The notes under the pieces are model-generated. The model did not search any database. It was not told the origin of the DNA and saw nothing but the letters and a program-made list of their open reading frames with translations. Source: Aestuariivita boseongensis (GTDB taxonomy: Bacteria > Pseudomonadota > Alphaproteobacteria > Rhodobacterales > Rhodobacteraceae). From it: a stretch of DNA of 36,486 bases. A program made the translations under genes and the position numbers. The stretch spans positions 1 to 36,486 of the forward strand of contig NZ_JXYH01000039.1 of assembly GCF_001262635.1 (NCBI RefSeq). The letters are read 5' to 3'. Shown piece by piece: positions 9,679 to 16,980 of this stretch; within the stretch, counting starts at the first letter, position 1; every line of letters starts with the position of its first letter.

Positions 9679-9700
9679 GCGGGGGGATCACCCCCCCCGC
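9679..9700. terminator. GC hairpin between convergent genes
   Basis: GCGGGGGG (9679-9686) can pair with the C-run and GC ending at 9700 around a short ATCA loop. It lies in the 39-bp gap between two converging genes and could terminate both. There is no T-tract on either side, so it is not a classical intrinsic terminator. Confidence 0.4.
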
Positions 9701-9710
9701 GCAACCGTGG

Positions 9711-10688
9711 TCACGACGCGTTGGCCACCCTGCTGTCCTGACCGACCAACGCATGCAGCTCGGACAGCTGCGCCTTTTCGGTCGGGCTCATCGAGAACGC
9801 GGTCAGACCCGGGACATCCAGAACCTGTCGCACGAATTCAACGCGATCTTCGTCAAGGATCCGTTCATGGCTGATGCAGGTGAAATGCATCAGTCCAAAC
9901 CGAAACTGGCGGAAGGCTTCCAGCAGAAGCGGGCGATCCGACATTTTCGTTTCCATCTCCTCTGCGACCCCGGCCATGACAGTCAACAAGCGGAAATGGT
10001 TTCGGGATGGGGTGCGCAGAATGGATTTGCTGTGTTTGCGGTAGGTGATCAGCGTCTCGGGCGTGGTGCGGATCAGCTGCGCCATGGCCAGCGCCTTGAA
10101 ATGGATCGGCAGATCCTCATAGATCCCCGGCTCGAAAATCAGCGCGTGTTCCAGAACGAAGGCGCGGCGGAACAGCTTGCGCCATGCGGGCGGGCGTAGA
10201 TACATCAAATAGGCGATATCGGCGTCACCTGATGGCTGGGTCCAGTCGGGCATGTGATCCGTGGCATATGTGCCCGCATCCGCCTTCGCGATGAATTGCC
10301 CGGCATCCTGATCATAAATGCGCAGATCATGGATACAGATATCGACCGGATCGGTGCCAATGACCTGCCGCCAGGTTTCATGGGCTTGCGGCATCAACAT
10401 GTCATCGCCATCCATGAAGAACACGTAATCGCCCTGCGCCAGTTCCAGCCCGCGGTTGCGTGTTGGCCCCAGGGTCAGGTTCTGTTCATTCTCCAGCACG
10501 ATTACATTGTCGTGCCGGGCTTCAAACTCGCGCAACCACTCAATCGATCCATCCTGAGAGGCATCATCCACAACGATAATCTCAAACAGGGGCACCGTCT
10601 GCGTCACCAGCGACTGCACCGCTTCCTTGATGTAATCCAGTTGCTTGTAAGACGTTACAATCACGGACATGTTTGGCGAATTTGCCAT
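9711..10688 (-). CDS. Family 2 glycosyltransferase
   Basis: A 325-residue GT-A fold inverting glycosyltransferase. The N-terminus MSVIVTSYKQLDYIKEAVQS, the DDAS nucleotide-binding pair (residues 41-44) and the metal-binding FMDGDDML (residues 91-98) are standard GT2 motifs. No membrane segment is evident, so it probably works on the cytosolic side of the inner membrane with a nucleotide sugar. The start is ATG 10688, eight bases after GAGGAG on the minus strand. A TTG at 10694 overlaps the TGA of the upstream condensation gene but lies only two bases from that site. It therefore forms a two-gene unit with the condensation-fold protein. I infer it glycosylates the lipid made or exported by the neighbouring cluster; the sugar is unknown. 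Confidence 0.9.
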   Translation of the reverse strand: MANSPNMSVIVTSYKQLDYIKEAVQSLVTQTVPLFEIIVVDDASQDGSIEWLREFEARHDNVIVLENEQNLTLGPTRNRGLELAQGDYVFFMDGDDMLMPQAHETWRQVIGTDPVDICIHDLRIYDQDAGQFIAKADAGTYATDHMPDWTQPSGDADIAYLMYLRPPAWRKLFRRAFVLEHALIFEPGIYEDLPIHFKALAMAQLIRTTPETLITYRKHSKSILRTPSRNHFRLLTVMAGVAEEMETKMSDRPLLLEAFRQFRFGLMHFTCISHERILDEDRVEFVRQVLDVPGLTAFSMSPTEKAQLSELHALVGQDSRVANAS

Positions 10689-10690
10689 GC

Positions 10691-12034
10691 TCAAAGCTCC
10701 TCAAGTCTTTCGCGTAGCGCGTTTTTCAAATCATTCAGCTCAAATTCAGAAAAAGACGCCGCATCGGCGCCGAAACTTACCATCGGCCCATCCGGGGATT
10801 CCTCCAGGCTCAGCTGCAATTCCGCATCCGTATGCGCCTGCGGTTCCAGATCCAGCTTGCGCACCCGGATATGGCCAAAGGACATCTCGCCATGCCGGCT
10901 GGCCGACAAGAGCTTGGCAAGGTCCGAGGATTTCATCCGTCCCTGCGCCTCGGGGATGTGCACGAAGAATTGCAGGCGCTGGCGCCCGGCCTGTTCAAAG
11001 GCGCGATGGACCGCGCCATTAGGGCCCATCATCGCCTTGCTGGGCAGGAAAGCAGCGGCCGTGCGGATCTTGTCCTGAACGCGCAGGGCGTTGTCTTTCA
11101 GCGCCTTGCCGCGTGCACCGCGATAGTTCAGCGGCATCAGCCACATCGCAGCCCCCACGAAATTGCGCAGCGCCGGATCAAGCCGGCCCGAGACCGAACA
11201 GAGGATCAGTTCCTCTTCCCCCGCTGCCTGGCAAAGCACATCGCCAAACCCCGCATAGAGTACCGAAAAAGGCGTTACCCCTGCCCTGCCCGCCCGCTCT
11301 GCCAGATCGGCGAATTCGACGCTGTCCAGAACACCGCTTAACCCGATGGTCCGCGCCACTTGCGGGCCCGGCACCGTAGGCAACCCCTTGGCATGGCGGC
11401 CCAGATCGGGTGGCGGCGCCATGGGCAACAGCTCGCGTTCCCAAAACGCCTGCGCCTCAGGCGCTTCGCGGCGCAGCTGGCGTTCGACATACTGGACGTA
11501 ATCGGCATGGCTGACCGGGCGTTGCAAGATCGGCATGTTCAGCAGCAGTTTGAACAGCTCTTCACCCAGAAGGATCGCGCCGAACCCGTCGATGATGGCG
11601 TGGTGGGCGCGCATCAACACAACATCGCCCCGCGCCCCGAAACGCATCAGGATGATCTGGAACAGCGCATCCGACGTGATCGGCATGGGTGCTTTGGCGC
11701 GGGCCTGCAGGATGCGGTCAAACTCGGCATCCGAGACATCGCCGATTTCTTCCACCACCAGACCTGTGGGATGTGTATCGGGGATCACCGCATGCCAGCT
11801 GCCGCTCTCTTCCACCATCCGCAGGCGCAGCGTGTCATGGCGCGCCACCAGCTTGTCGAAGGCACGCCGCGCCCGCCGCAGGTCTGCCGAAGGGGTGATC
11901 AGTTGCGCGAAGCGGATCAGGTTTCGATCCTGAAAGACATCGGACGTCTCAGGATCGCTACAGGTCACGGCCATGCGCTGCTGCCACGAGGACAGCGGTA
12001 GCCGCTGCACCTTGTGTGGTTTCACCCCTGTCAC
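10691..12034 (-). CDS. Stand-alone condensation-domain acyltransferase (PapA-like)
   Basis: A 447-residue protein consisting of a single condensation-fold domain (chloramphenicol acetyltransferase superfamily). The N-lobe carries RHDTLR (residues 65-70) and the catalytic motif HHAIIDG (residues 144-150) is intact. No carrier domain, adenylation domain or signal peptide is attached. Free-standing proteins of this type, such as the mycobacterial PapA enzymes, esterify polyketide or fatty acyl groups onto sugar or alcohol acceptors. The start is GTG 12034 with GGAG seven bases upstream. Its TGA abuts the glycosyltransferase gene downstream, suggesting co-expression of glycosylation and acylation. 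A wax-ester-synthase-like role is less likely on size and motif grounds. The acyl donor and acceptor are inferred only. Confidence 0.85.
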   Translation of the reverse strand: MTGVKPHKVQRLPLSSWQQRMAVTCSDPETSDVFQDRNLIRFAQLITPSADLRRARRAFDKLVARHDTLRLRMVEESGSWHAVIPDTHPTGLVVEEIGDVSDAEFDRILQARAKAPMPITSDALFQIILMRFGARGDVVLMRAHHAIIDGFGAILLGEELFKLLLNMPILQRPVSHADYVQYVERQLRREAPEAQAFWERELLPMAPPPDLGRHAKGLPTVPGPQVARTIGLSGVLDSVEFADLAERAGRAGVTPFSVLYAGFGDVLCQAAGEEELILCSVSGRLDPALRNFVGAAMWLMPLNYRGARGKALKDNALRVQDKIRTAAAFLPSKAMMGPNGAVHRAFEQAGRQRLQFFVHIPEAQGRMKSSDLAKLLSASRHGEMSFGHIRVRKLDLEPQAHTDAELQLSLEESPDGPMVSFGADAASFSEFELNDLKNALRERLEEL

Positions 12035-12225
12035 ACACCCACTCCGGTTTTGCCAGTCAGCCTGGCTTGCTCCCTTGTTTCGTTTCTAATTGAGGGGCGT
12101 GCCATATCCAAGGAAAATGGCCCCGAAAGTACCGCGACGGGCCGTGATTTCGATCTTAATATGGCCTTCCCGCGCGCACTGCCGCAAACTGCGGCACAGG
12201 GAACGGCAAACAGGGGCGCCTTGGG
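12035..12225. promoter_or_regulatory. Divergent intergenic region with a short palindrome
   Basis: These 191 bp separate the minus-strand condensation/glycosyltransferase pair from the plus-strand flippase and should carry promoters for both. A perfect inverted repeat, TGCCGCA-aac-TGCGGCA (12180-12196), lies about 30 bp before the flippase start and could be an operator or a leader hairpin. An AT-rich TTAATAT stretch near 12156 may be part of a -10 element, but no confident -35/-10 pair can be picked out. Confidence 0.4.
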
Positions 12226-13560
12226 GTGGCACAGAATTCACGACCGGCTCACCGTGGACAGACGCGCCCGGCTTTTCTGACAAGTATGGCCGGCAGCGTA
12301 ACGCTTGCGGTGCAGATCCTGGCCGCGATCGTGCTGATGCCCATCCTGCTGCCGCATCTGGGTCTGGGCGGGCTTGGGCTGTGGCTCATGTCGGTCAGCC
12401 TGATGGGCCTGACGAATGTTCTCAGCGTCGCGCTCAGTGGCGGGGTGGTGACGGCACTGTCGCAAACGGCCGATCATGACGATGCGGAGCGCGACAGGAT
12501 CAAGGGCGCGGCCATCGCCGCCAGCATGATCACCTCCGGGGTCATCGCCACGCTGGCCCTGCCGCTTGTCACGCTTGTGGATTGGCACGCCGCGCTGGCC
12601 CCCGGCCCCGACCTGACGCCTGAAGATACCCAACGCAGCATTCTGGCATTGGCGATGGTGATCGCGCTGACGCTGCCCTTGCAGTTGCCGAAAGCCATGC
12701 TGCTGGGTCTCTCACGTGGCTATATCGGGCATATGGCCGAACTGCTGGGGGCCGTCGGGGGCAGTTTGTTCGTCATCCTCGCAATCGGGCTGGGCCAGCC
12801 GATCTGGGTTCTGGTTCTGCTTTTCGGGCTGACCCGGTTGCTGTGCATCTTCGCCATCGGAACGCTGGCTCTTTACCGGACAGGCATGCGGTTCTGGGCA
12901 CCGGATTTCGCACATTTGAGTACCGCCCGCTGGATCTGGCAACAGGGCGGACGGCTGGGGGTCAGTCAGCTGGCCTCATCGGCGATGAACCCGGCCGATA
13001 TGCTGCTGATCGGGCTGCTTCTGGGCACCGCAAGCAACGCAGCCTTTGGCGCGATCCAGCAGATCATGCTGCTTCCGTCCTTCTTTACCATGATCATCGG
13101 CGCGGCCTTCTGGCCGGTCTTTGCCCGGGATTTTGCCGACGGGCGGTTGGAAGCCTTGCGCGCCACGCTGCGCAACACCCTGCTGGCGGCGCTGGTCGGC
13201 ACGGCGATCTATGGGCTGGTGGCCGGGCTGATGATGGAGCAAATCCTGCTGTTCTGGCTGCGCGAGGAGATCGCGATTCCGCCCCTCGTCGTCCCGGCGC
13301 TGGCATGCTGGGCGGTGCTGTCCTCGGGGCTGGCGATCGGCGTGATCTTGCTGCGCGCCATGGGGCGGACGCGGTTTCTGATGATCACCATGGTGGCCGC
13401 GCTGGCCGCCAAGATCCTTCTGGCGCTGATCCTGCTGCCCCGGTTCGGCCCGGCGGGCGCAACACTTGCCACGCTGATGGCAAGCCTGGCGCTGGTGGTT
13501 CTGCCGATGTTTCTGCGCCTGCCCGGTGCCCTGCGCGCACCCCGTACCCGAACCACGTAA
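12226..13560 (+). CDS. Polysaccharide-type flippase (MATE/Wzx-like membrane protein)
   Basis: A protein of about 444 residues built almost entirely of hydrophobic helices (about 12 segments), with short loops and a basic C-terminus (RLPGALRAPRTRTT). The pattern, including ASSAMNPADMLLIGLLLGTASNAAFGAIQQIMLLPSFF in the middle (here cited by position, nt about 12975-13090), fits the oligosaccharide flippase/MATE superfamily that moves lipid-linked sugars across the inner membrane. The first frame start is GTG 12226; ATG 12286, directly before the first helix (MAGSVTLAVQIL), is a plausible alternative, and neither has a strong ribosome site. It is divergent from the glycosyltransferase unit. Flipping of a glycolipid intermediate is my inference; export of an unrelated polysaccharide remains possible. 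Confidence 0.8.
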   Translation: MAQNSRPAHRGQTRPAFLTSMAGSVTLAVQILAAIVLMPILLPHLGLGGLGLWLMSVSLMGLTNVLSVALSGGVVTALSQTADHDDAERDRIKGAAIAASMITSGVIATLALPLVTLVDWHAALAPGPDLTPEDTQRSILALAMVIALTLPLQLPKAMLLGLSRGYIGHMAELLGAVGGSLFVILAIGLGQPIWVLVLLFGLTRLLCIFAIGTLALYRTGMRFWAPDFAHLSTARWIWQQGGRLGVSQLASSAMNPADMLLIGLLLGTASNAAFGAIQQIMLLPSFFTMIIGAAFWPVFARDFADGRLEALRATLRNTLLAALVGTAIYGLVAGLMMEQILLFWLREEIAIPPLVVPALACWAVLSSGLAIGVILLRAMGRTRFLMITMVAALAAKILLALILLPRFGPAGATLATLMASLALVVLPMFLRLPGALRAPRTRTT

Positions 13561-13623
13561 GGAAAGCGCGGGCCGCAGGTTTTCGCGATGGATCGGCGGG
13601 CGGGCGGGCGATAGGGTGCGTGT

Positions 13624-13953
13624 ATGTCTGACCCGGTCTCCTCCATCCGCAATCTTGGCCCGGCCTATGAAGAGGCCTGCGCCCGCGCGGGCATCCATTC
13701 CGCCGAAGAGTTGCGCGCGCTTGGTGCGGATGAAGCCTATGCCCGCCTGCTCAAAACCGGCTCCAGGCCGCATTTCATTGGCTATTACGTGCTTGTGATG
13801 GGGCTGCAGGGTCGGCCCTGGAATGATTGCAAGGGCGAGGAAAAGAAGGCCCTGCGCGCCCGGTTCGACGCGATCAAGGCCCGCGCATATGACAAGGACC
13901 GCTCCGATTTCGAAGCGGCCCTTGATGCAATCGGCGTGATTGAGCGGCGCTAG
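13624..13953 (+). CDS. TfoX/Sxy C-terminal-domain protein
   Basis: A 109-residue protein that matches the C-terminal helix-hairpin-helix domain of TfoX/Sxy: SSIRNLGPAYEEACARAGI, then SAEELRALGADEAYARLL, then GRPWNDC. The N-terminal half of full TfoX is absent. Single-domain forms are common in alphaproteobacteria and have no agreed function; in gammaproteobacteria full-length TfoX promotes competence gene expression. It is preceded by a 63-bp gap rich in GGCGGGCG repeats and converges on ndk with only 18 bp between stops. Start ATG 13624. Confidence 0.85.
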   Translation: MSDPVSSIRNLGPAYEEACARAGIHSAEELRALGADEAYARLLKTGSRPHFIGYYVLVMGLQGRPWNDCKGEEKKALRARFDAIKARAYDKDRSDFEAALDAIGVIERR

Positions 13954-13971
13954 GCCGCCCGACAGAGGGCG

Positions 13972-14394
13972 TCAGCCCACCAGTTCGATACCCGAGAAGA
14001 AATAGGCGATCTCCTGCGCGGCAGTTTCCGGTGCGTCGGAGCCGTGGACGGAGTTTTCGCCAACGCTTTCGGCAAACTCGGCGCGGATCGTGCCGGGGGC
14101 CGCATCGGCGGGGTTGGTGGCGCCCATGATCTCGCGGTTTTTGGAAATGGCGTTCTCGCCTTCCAGCACCTGCACAACGACCGGCTCCGACGACATGAAT
14201 TCGCACAGCTCGTTATAGAAGGGGCGTTCGGCATGGACTTCATAGAATTTGCCGGCTTGCGCCTTGGTCATGTGAATGCGCTTTTGCGCGATGATGCGCA
14301 GGCCTGCCTCTTCGAATTTCGCGTTGATCGCGCCGGTCAGGTTGCGGCGGGTTGCGTCGGGTTTGATGATCGAGAACGTGCGTTCCAGTGCCAT
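13972..14394 (-). CDS. ndk: Nucleoside diphosphate kinase
   Basis: A 140-residue enzyme that transfers the gamma-phosphate from ATP to other nucleoside diphosphates through a phosphohistidine. The family signatures are all present: [18 protein letters not shown] at the start, then [14 protein letters not shown], and the active-site His in ENSVHGSD. Length is normal for the family. The start is ATG 14394, with GGAGA six bases upstream; the frame stays open further upstream but without homology. It is monocistronic by context, with a structured 576-bp region upstream that holds a palindrome and a CRP-type site. Confidence 0.98.
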   Translation of the reverse strand: MALERTFSIIKPDATRRNLTGAINAKFEEAGLRIIAQKRIHMTKAQAGKFYEVHAERPFYNELCEFMSSEPVVVQVLEGENAISKNREIMGATNPADAAPGTIRAEFAESVGENSVHGSDAPETAAQEIAYFFSGIELVG

Positions 14395-14527
14395 GTGAAC
14401 TCTCCTTGAAAATAAGGGCCAGGCTGCTTGTGCAACCGGACCCGGGATTCGCTGGCGACCGGCTAGCATGGGTGGCGGGCCAAGGAAAGGGGCTGGTCTT
14501 GCGCGGTGCCACCAAATCCGGGACGAA

Positions 14528-14551
14528 AGGAAAAATTTCGAAATTTTTCCT
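14528..14551. repeat. Perfect 24-bp TTCGAA-centred palindrome (copy A)
   Basis: AGGAAAAATTTC followed immediately by its exact reverse complement. All 12 base pairs match, with no spacer. It is strongly AT-rich in a GC-rich genome and lies 134 bp upstream of ndk and three bases before a second, CRP-type palindrome. It shares the central TTCGAA with the palindromes at 14889, 27122, 27144 and 28542, but its arms are unlike theirs. It could be a protein-binding site or a stem structure. Confidence 0.85.
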
Positions 14552-14553
14552 GC

Positions 14554-14571
14554 CTGTGACCTAGTTCACAG
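14554..14571. promoter_or_regulatory. Perfect CRP-type operator TGTGA-N6-TCACA
   Basis: The sequence CTGTGA-CCTAGT-TCACAG is a perfect inverted repeat and its core (14555-14570) equals the enterobacterial CRP consensus half-sites with the correct six-base spacer. It lies three bases after palindrome A. Its right arm doubles as a possible -35 element (TTCACA) for rightward transcription towards the candidate small RNA. Which CRP/FNR-family protein, if any, binds here in this organism is unknown. Confidence 0.5.
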
Positions 14572-14751
14572 CCTTGGGGGAATCACCGTGCTAGGAAAGA
14601 GACACAGCCAAGAACGGCGACAGTATCCAAGGACGATCCCTTGCAAACGGCCAGCACCATAGACATCACACGCACCCATCCCTCGGTTCGCGTCTGCGTT
14701 TATCGCTTTATCCTGGACGTGCTGCAAAGCGGGCACGCCATGGAAAGACAA

Positions 14752-14794
14752 ACATACCGGTACTACTGACATCGCACATACCGGTGTGACTGAC
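14752..14794 (+). repeat. Two-copy direct repeat with 24-nt period
   Basis: ACATACCGGT-N3-ACTGAC occurs at 14752-14770 and 14776-14794; 16 of 16 fixed positions agree while the three central bases differ (ACT and GTG). Each copy contains the palindrome ACCGGT. The copies lie inside the candidate small RNA. Confidence 0.85.
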
Positions 14795-14830
14795 GCGGAC
14801 CTTCGCGCTGTTTAACCTCCCTGACACCTG

Positions 14831-14863
14831 GGCCAGCATTCCAAGCGGATGCTGGCCTTTTTT
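14831..14863 (+). terminator. Intrinsic terminator
   Basis: GGCCAGCAT (14831-14839) pairs perfectly with ATGCTGGCC (14849-14857) around a nine-base loop and is followed by six T residues (14858-14863). The orientation is rightward. No recognised gene ends upstream of it on this strand, which is the main argument for a transcript in the preceding gap. Confidence 0.85.
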
Positions 14864-14888
14864 CCTTCCGGCCCGCCAAGGGTGCTGA

Positions 14889-14912
14889 CCAAGGCTTTTC
14901 GAAAAGCCTTGG
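14889..14912. repeat. Perfect 24-bp TTCGAA-centred palindrome (copy B)
   Basis: CCAAGGCTTTTC followed by its exact reverse complement, 59 bp before the ABC-F start codon. It shares the outer CCAAG and the central TTTTCGAAAA with the palindrome at 27144, so the two look like members of one intergenic family. Confidence 0.85.
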
Positions 14913-14970
14913 CCCCGCCCGACCCATTGCGCGATTGACAGTACGCTGCGCCCACGCCACACCCGCGGCC

Positions 14971-16815
14971 ATGTTACGGATCGACGACATCACCTATGCA
15001 ATTGCCGGACGCAGGCTTTTTGACGGGGCCAGCGCCGTGATCCCCGCTGGCCACAAGGTGGGTCTTGTGGGCCGCAACGGCACTGGCAAGACCACGCTTT
15101 TCCGTCTGATCCGGGGTGAGCTTGCGCTGGAAGGCGGCGCGATCCACCTGCCCAAGGGCGCGCGCATCGGCGGCGTGGCGCAGGAAGTGCCCTCGAACGA
15201 AGTCTCCCTGCTCGACACGGTTCTGGCGGCCGATACCGAACGCGCGGCGCTTCTGGCCGAGGCCACCGAAGATCCCGCCCGCATCGCCGAGATCCAGACC
15301 CGGCTTGCCGATATCGACGCCTGGTCGGCCGAGGCGCGCGCGGCCTCGATCCTCAAGGGACTGGGCTTTGACGATCCCGACCATGCGCGCCCCTGCTCGG
15401 ATTTCTCGGGCGGCTGGCGGATGCGCGTGGCACTGGCGGCGGTGCTGTTCGCACAGCCCGATCTGCTGCTGCTGGATGAACCCACGAACTATCTCGATCT
15501 GGAAGGTGCGCTCTGGCTTGAGGCCTATCTGGCGCGCTACCCCCATACGGTGATCGTGATCAGCCACGACCGGGGGCTTTTGAACCGCGCGGTGGGATCG
15601 ATCCTGCATCTGGAGGATCGCAAGCTTACCTTCTATCAGGGGCCCTATGACCAGTTCGCCCGCCAGCGCGCCGAAAAGCTGGCCCAGGCCGAAGCGATGG
15701 CAAAAAAGCAGGAGGCGCGGCGGGCGCATCTGCAATCATATGTGGACCGGTTCCGATACAAGGCCGACAAGGCCAAACAGGCGCAATCGCGGCTGAAAGC
15801 GCTGGCGCGGATGGAGCCCATTACCTCGCCGCAGGAAGCGGCCCTGCGCGCCTTCACCTTTCCTGAACCCGAAGAGCTGAGCCCGCCCATCATCGCCGCT
15901 GAAGGCGTGGCGGTGGGCTATGGCGGGCCGCCGGTTCTGTCGAAGCTGTCCCTGCGCATCGACCAGGACGACCGGATTGCGCTTCTGGGCAAGAATGGCG
16001 AAGGCAAATCGACCCTGTCGAAGCTGCTGTCGGGGCGGCTTGAGAAGGAGATGGGCAAGCTTGTCACCGCCGCCAAGCTGCGCGTGGGTTATTTCGCGCA
16101 GCATCAGGTGGATGAGCTTTTCGTCGATGAAACCCCTCTGGATCACCTGCGCCGCCTGCGCCCGGGCGAAACGCCCGCGAAGCTGCGCGCGCGGCTGGCA
16201 GGTTTTGGCCTGATGGCCGAACAGGCCGATACGGTGGTGGGTCAGCTGTCGGGCGGGCAGAAAGCGCGGCTGTCGCTGCTGATCGCCACGATCGACGCGC
16301 CGCATCTGCTGATCCTGGACGAGCCGACGAACCATCTGGATATCGAAAGCCGCGAAGCGCTCGTCGAGGCGCTGACCGCCTATACCGGCGCGGTGATCCT
16401 TGTCAGCCACGACATGCATCTGCTGGAACTGGTGGCGGACCGGCTGTGGCTGGTCAAGGACGGCACCGCACGGCCCTATGACGGCGACCTGGAAAGCTAT
16501 CGCCAGCTTTTGCTGGCTCGCGAGGCCCCTTCCAAAGCCAAGGCCGAGGCCCCGAAACCCAAACGTCCCGGTCGCGAGGCCCTGCTGGCGCTGAAGGCCG
16601 AGGTGCGCAAGGGCGAAGCGCGGATCGAGAAACTGAACGAGATGCGCGACAAGCTGGCCACGAAACTGGCCGACCCGTCCCTTTATGAAGAGGGGGACGC
16701 AGGCACCATCGCCACCTGGCAGAAGAAATATGCCGAGGTGATGGAAGGGCTCGACCGGGCCGAGGCGATCTGGATGAGCGCTTTGGAAAAGCTGGAAGAG
16801 GCCGAAAGCCGCTGA
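14971..16815 (+). CDS. ABC-F family ATPase (YheS-like)
   Basis: A soluble protein of about 614 residues with two ABC ATPase domains and no membrane segments. Domain 1: Walker A GRNGTGKTT (residues 34-42), signature FSGGWRMRVALA, Walker B LLLLDEPTNYLDL. Domain 2: Walker A GKNGEGKST (near 340), signature LSGGQKARLSL (near 427), Walker B LLILDEPTNHLDI. The inter-domain linker is charged and helical (AEAMAKKQEARRAHLQS), as in ABC-F translation factors that bind the ribosomal E site. The C-terminus adds a Lys/Pro segment and a predicted coiled coil. The N-terminus and layout resemble E. coli YheS more than EttA or Uup. I start at ATG 14971 because homology begins there (MLRIDDITYAIAGRRLF); an upstream in-frame start at 14935 adds 12 unlikely residues. 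Confidence 0.92.
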   Translation: MLRIDDITYAIAGRRLFDGASAVIPAGHKVGLVGRNGTGKTTLFRLIRGELALEGGAIHLPKGARIGGVAQEVPSNEVSLLDTVLAADTERAALLAEATEDPARIAEIQTRLADIDAWSAEARAASILKGLGFDDPDHARPCSDFSGGWRMRVALAAVLFAQPDLLLLDEPTNYLDLEGALWLEAYLARYPHTVIVISHDRGLLNRAVGSILHLEDRKLTFYQGPYDQFARQRAEKLAQAEAMAKKQEARRAHLQSYVDRFRYKADKAKQAQSRLKALARMEPITSPQEAALRAFTFPEPEELSPPIIAAEGVAVGYGGPPVLSKLSLRIDQDDRIALLGKNGEGKSTLSKLLSGRLEKEMGKLVTAAKLRVGYFAQHQVDELFVDETPLDHLRRLRPGETPAKLRARLAGFGLMAEQADTVVGQLSGGQKARLSLLIATIDAPHLLILDEPTNHLDIESREALVEALTAYTGAVILVSHDMHLLELVADRLWLVKDGTARPYDGDLESYRQLLLAREAPSKAKAEAPKPKRPGREALLALKAEVRKGEARIEKLNEMRDKLATKLADPSLYEEGDAGTIATWQKKYAEVMEGLDRAEAIWMSALEKLEEAESR

Positions 16816-16980
16816 ACCGTTGACGCCGCGATAGGCGTGGCCGTCGGATGCCGTATTTGGACAGAGAAGAAGACAGGGGACCGCGCCCTGTTTCCGTGTT
16901 GCGCGCATTATTGCCGGGACGCCATGGGAAAGGGCCGCGCGGGCCCTATATCTGACACAGGATGCGCTGGGGGTTCGCCA

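Larger units (their letters stand above)
14595..14863 (+). ncRNA. Candidate small RNA ending in an intrinsic terminator
   Basis: No convincing protein is encoded between ndk and the ABC-F gene, yet a strong rightward terminator closes the segment at 14831-14863. Upstream of it lies a tandem repeat: ACATACCGGT, three variable bases, ACTGAC at 14752-14770 and again at 14776-14794, a period of 24 nt. A pyrimidine-rich AACCTCCCTGAC (about 14814-14825), complementary to ribosome-binding sites, sits just before the terminator stem, an arrangement seen in several alphaproteobacterial regulatory RNAs. The 5' end is not defined; the coordinate given is a guess from the operator and weak -10-like TGCTAG near 14589. 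A very short coding sequence cannot be ruled out. Confidence 0.42.

Noticed and set aside
14468-14662. A 64-codon frame starting in the ndk upstream region
   Set aside because: It runs through both palindromes and encodes no recognisable protein; it has no convincing ribosome site.
14641-14769. A 42-codon frame from TTG 14641 ending in MERQTYRYY
   Set aside because: No ribosome site, rare start codon and a stop inside the first direct repeat; I favour an RNA over a peptide here, without certainty.
16816-16980. Possible upstream extension of the aspartic protease from 16837
   Set aside because: The added residues lack similarity and the ATG at 16981 directly precedes the first membrane segment.
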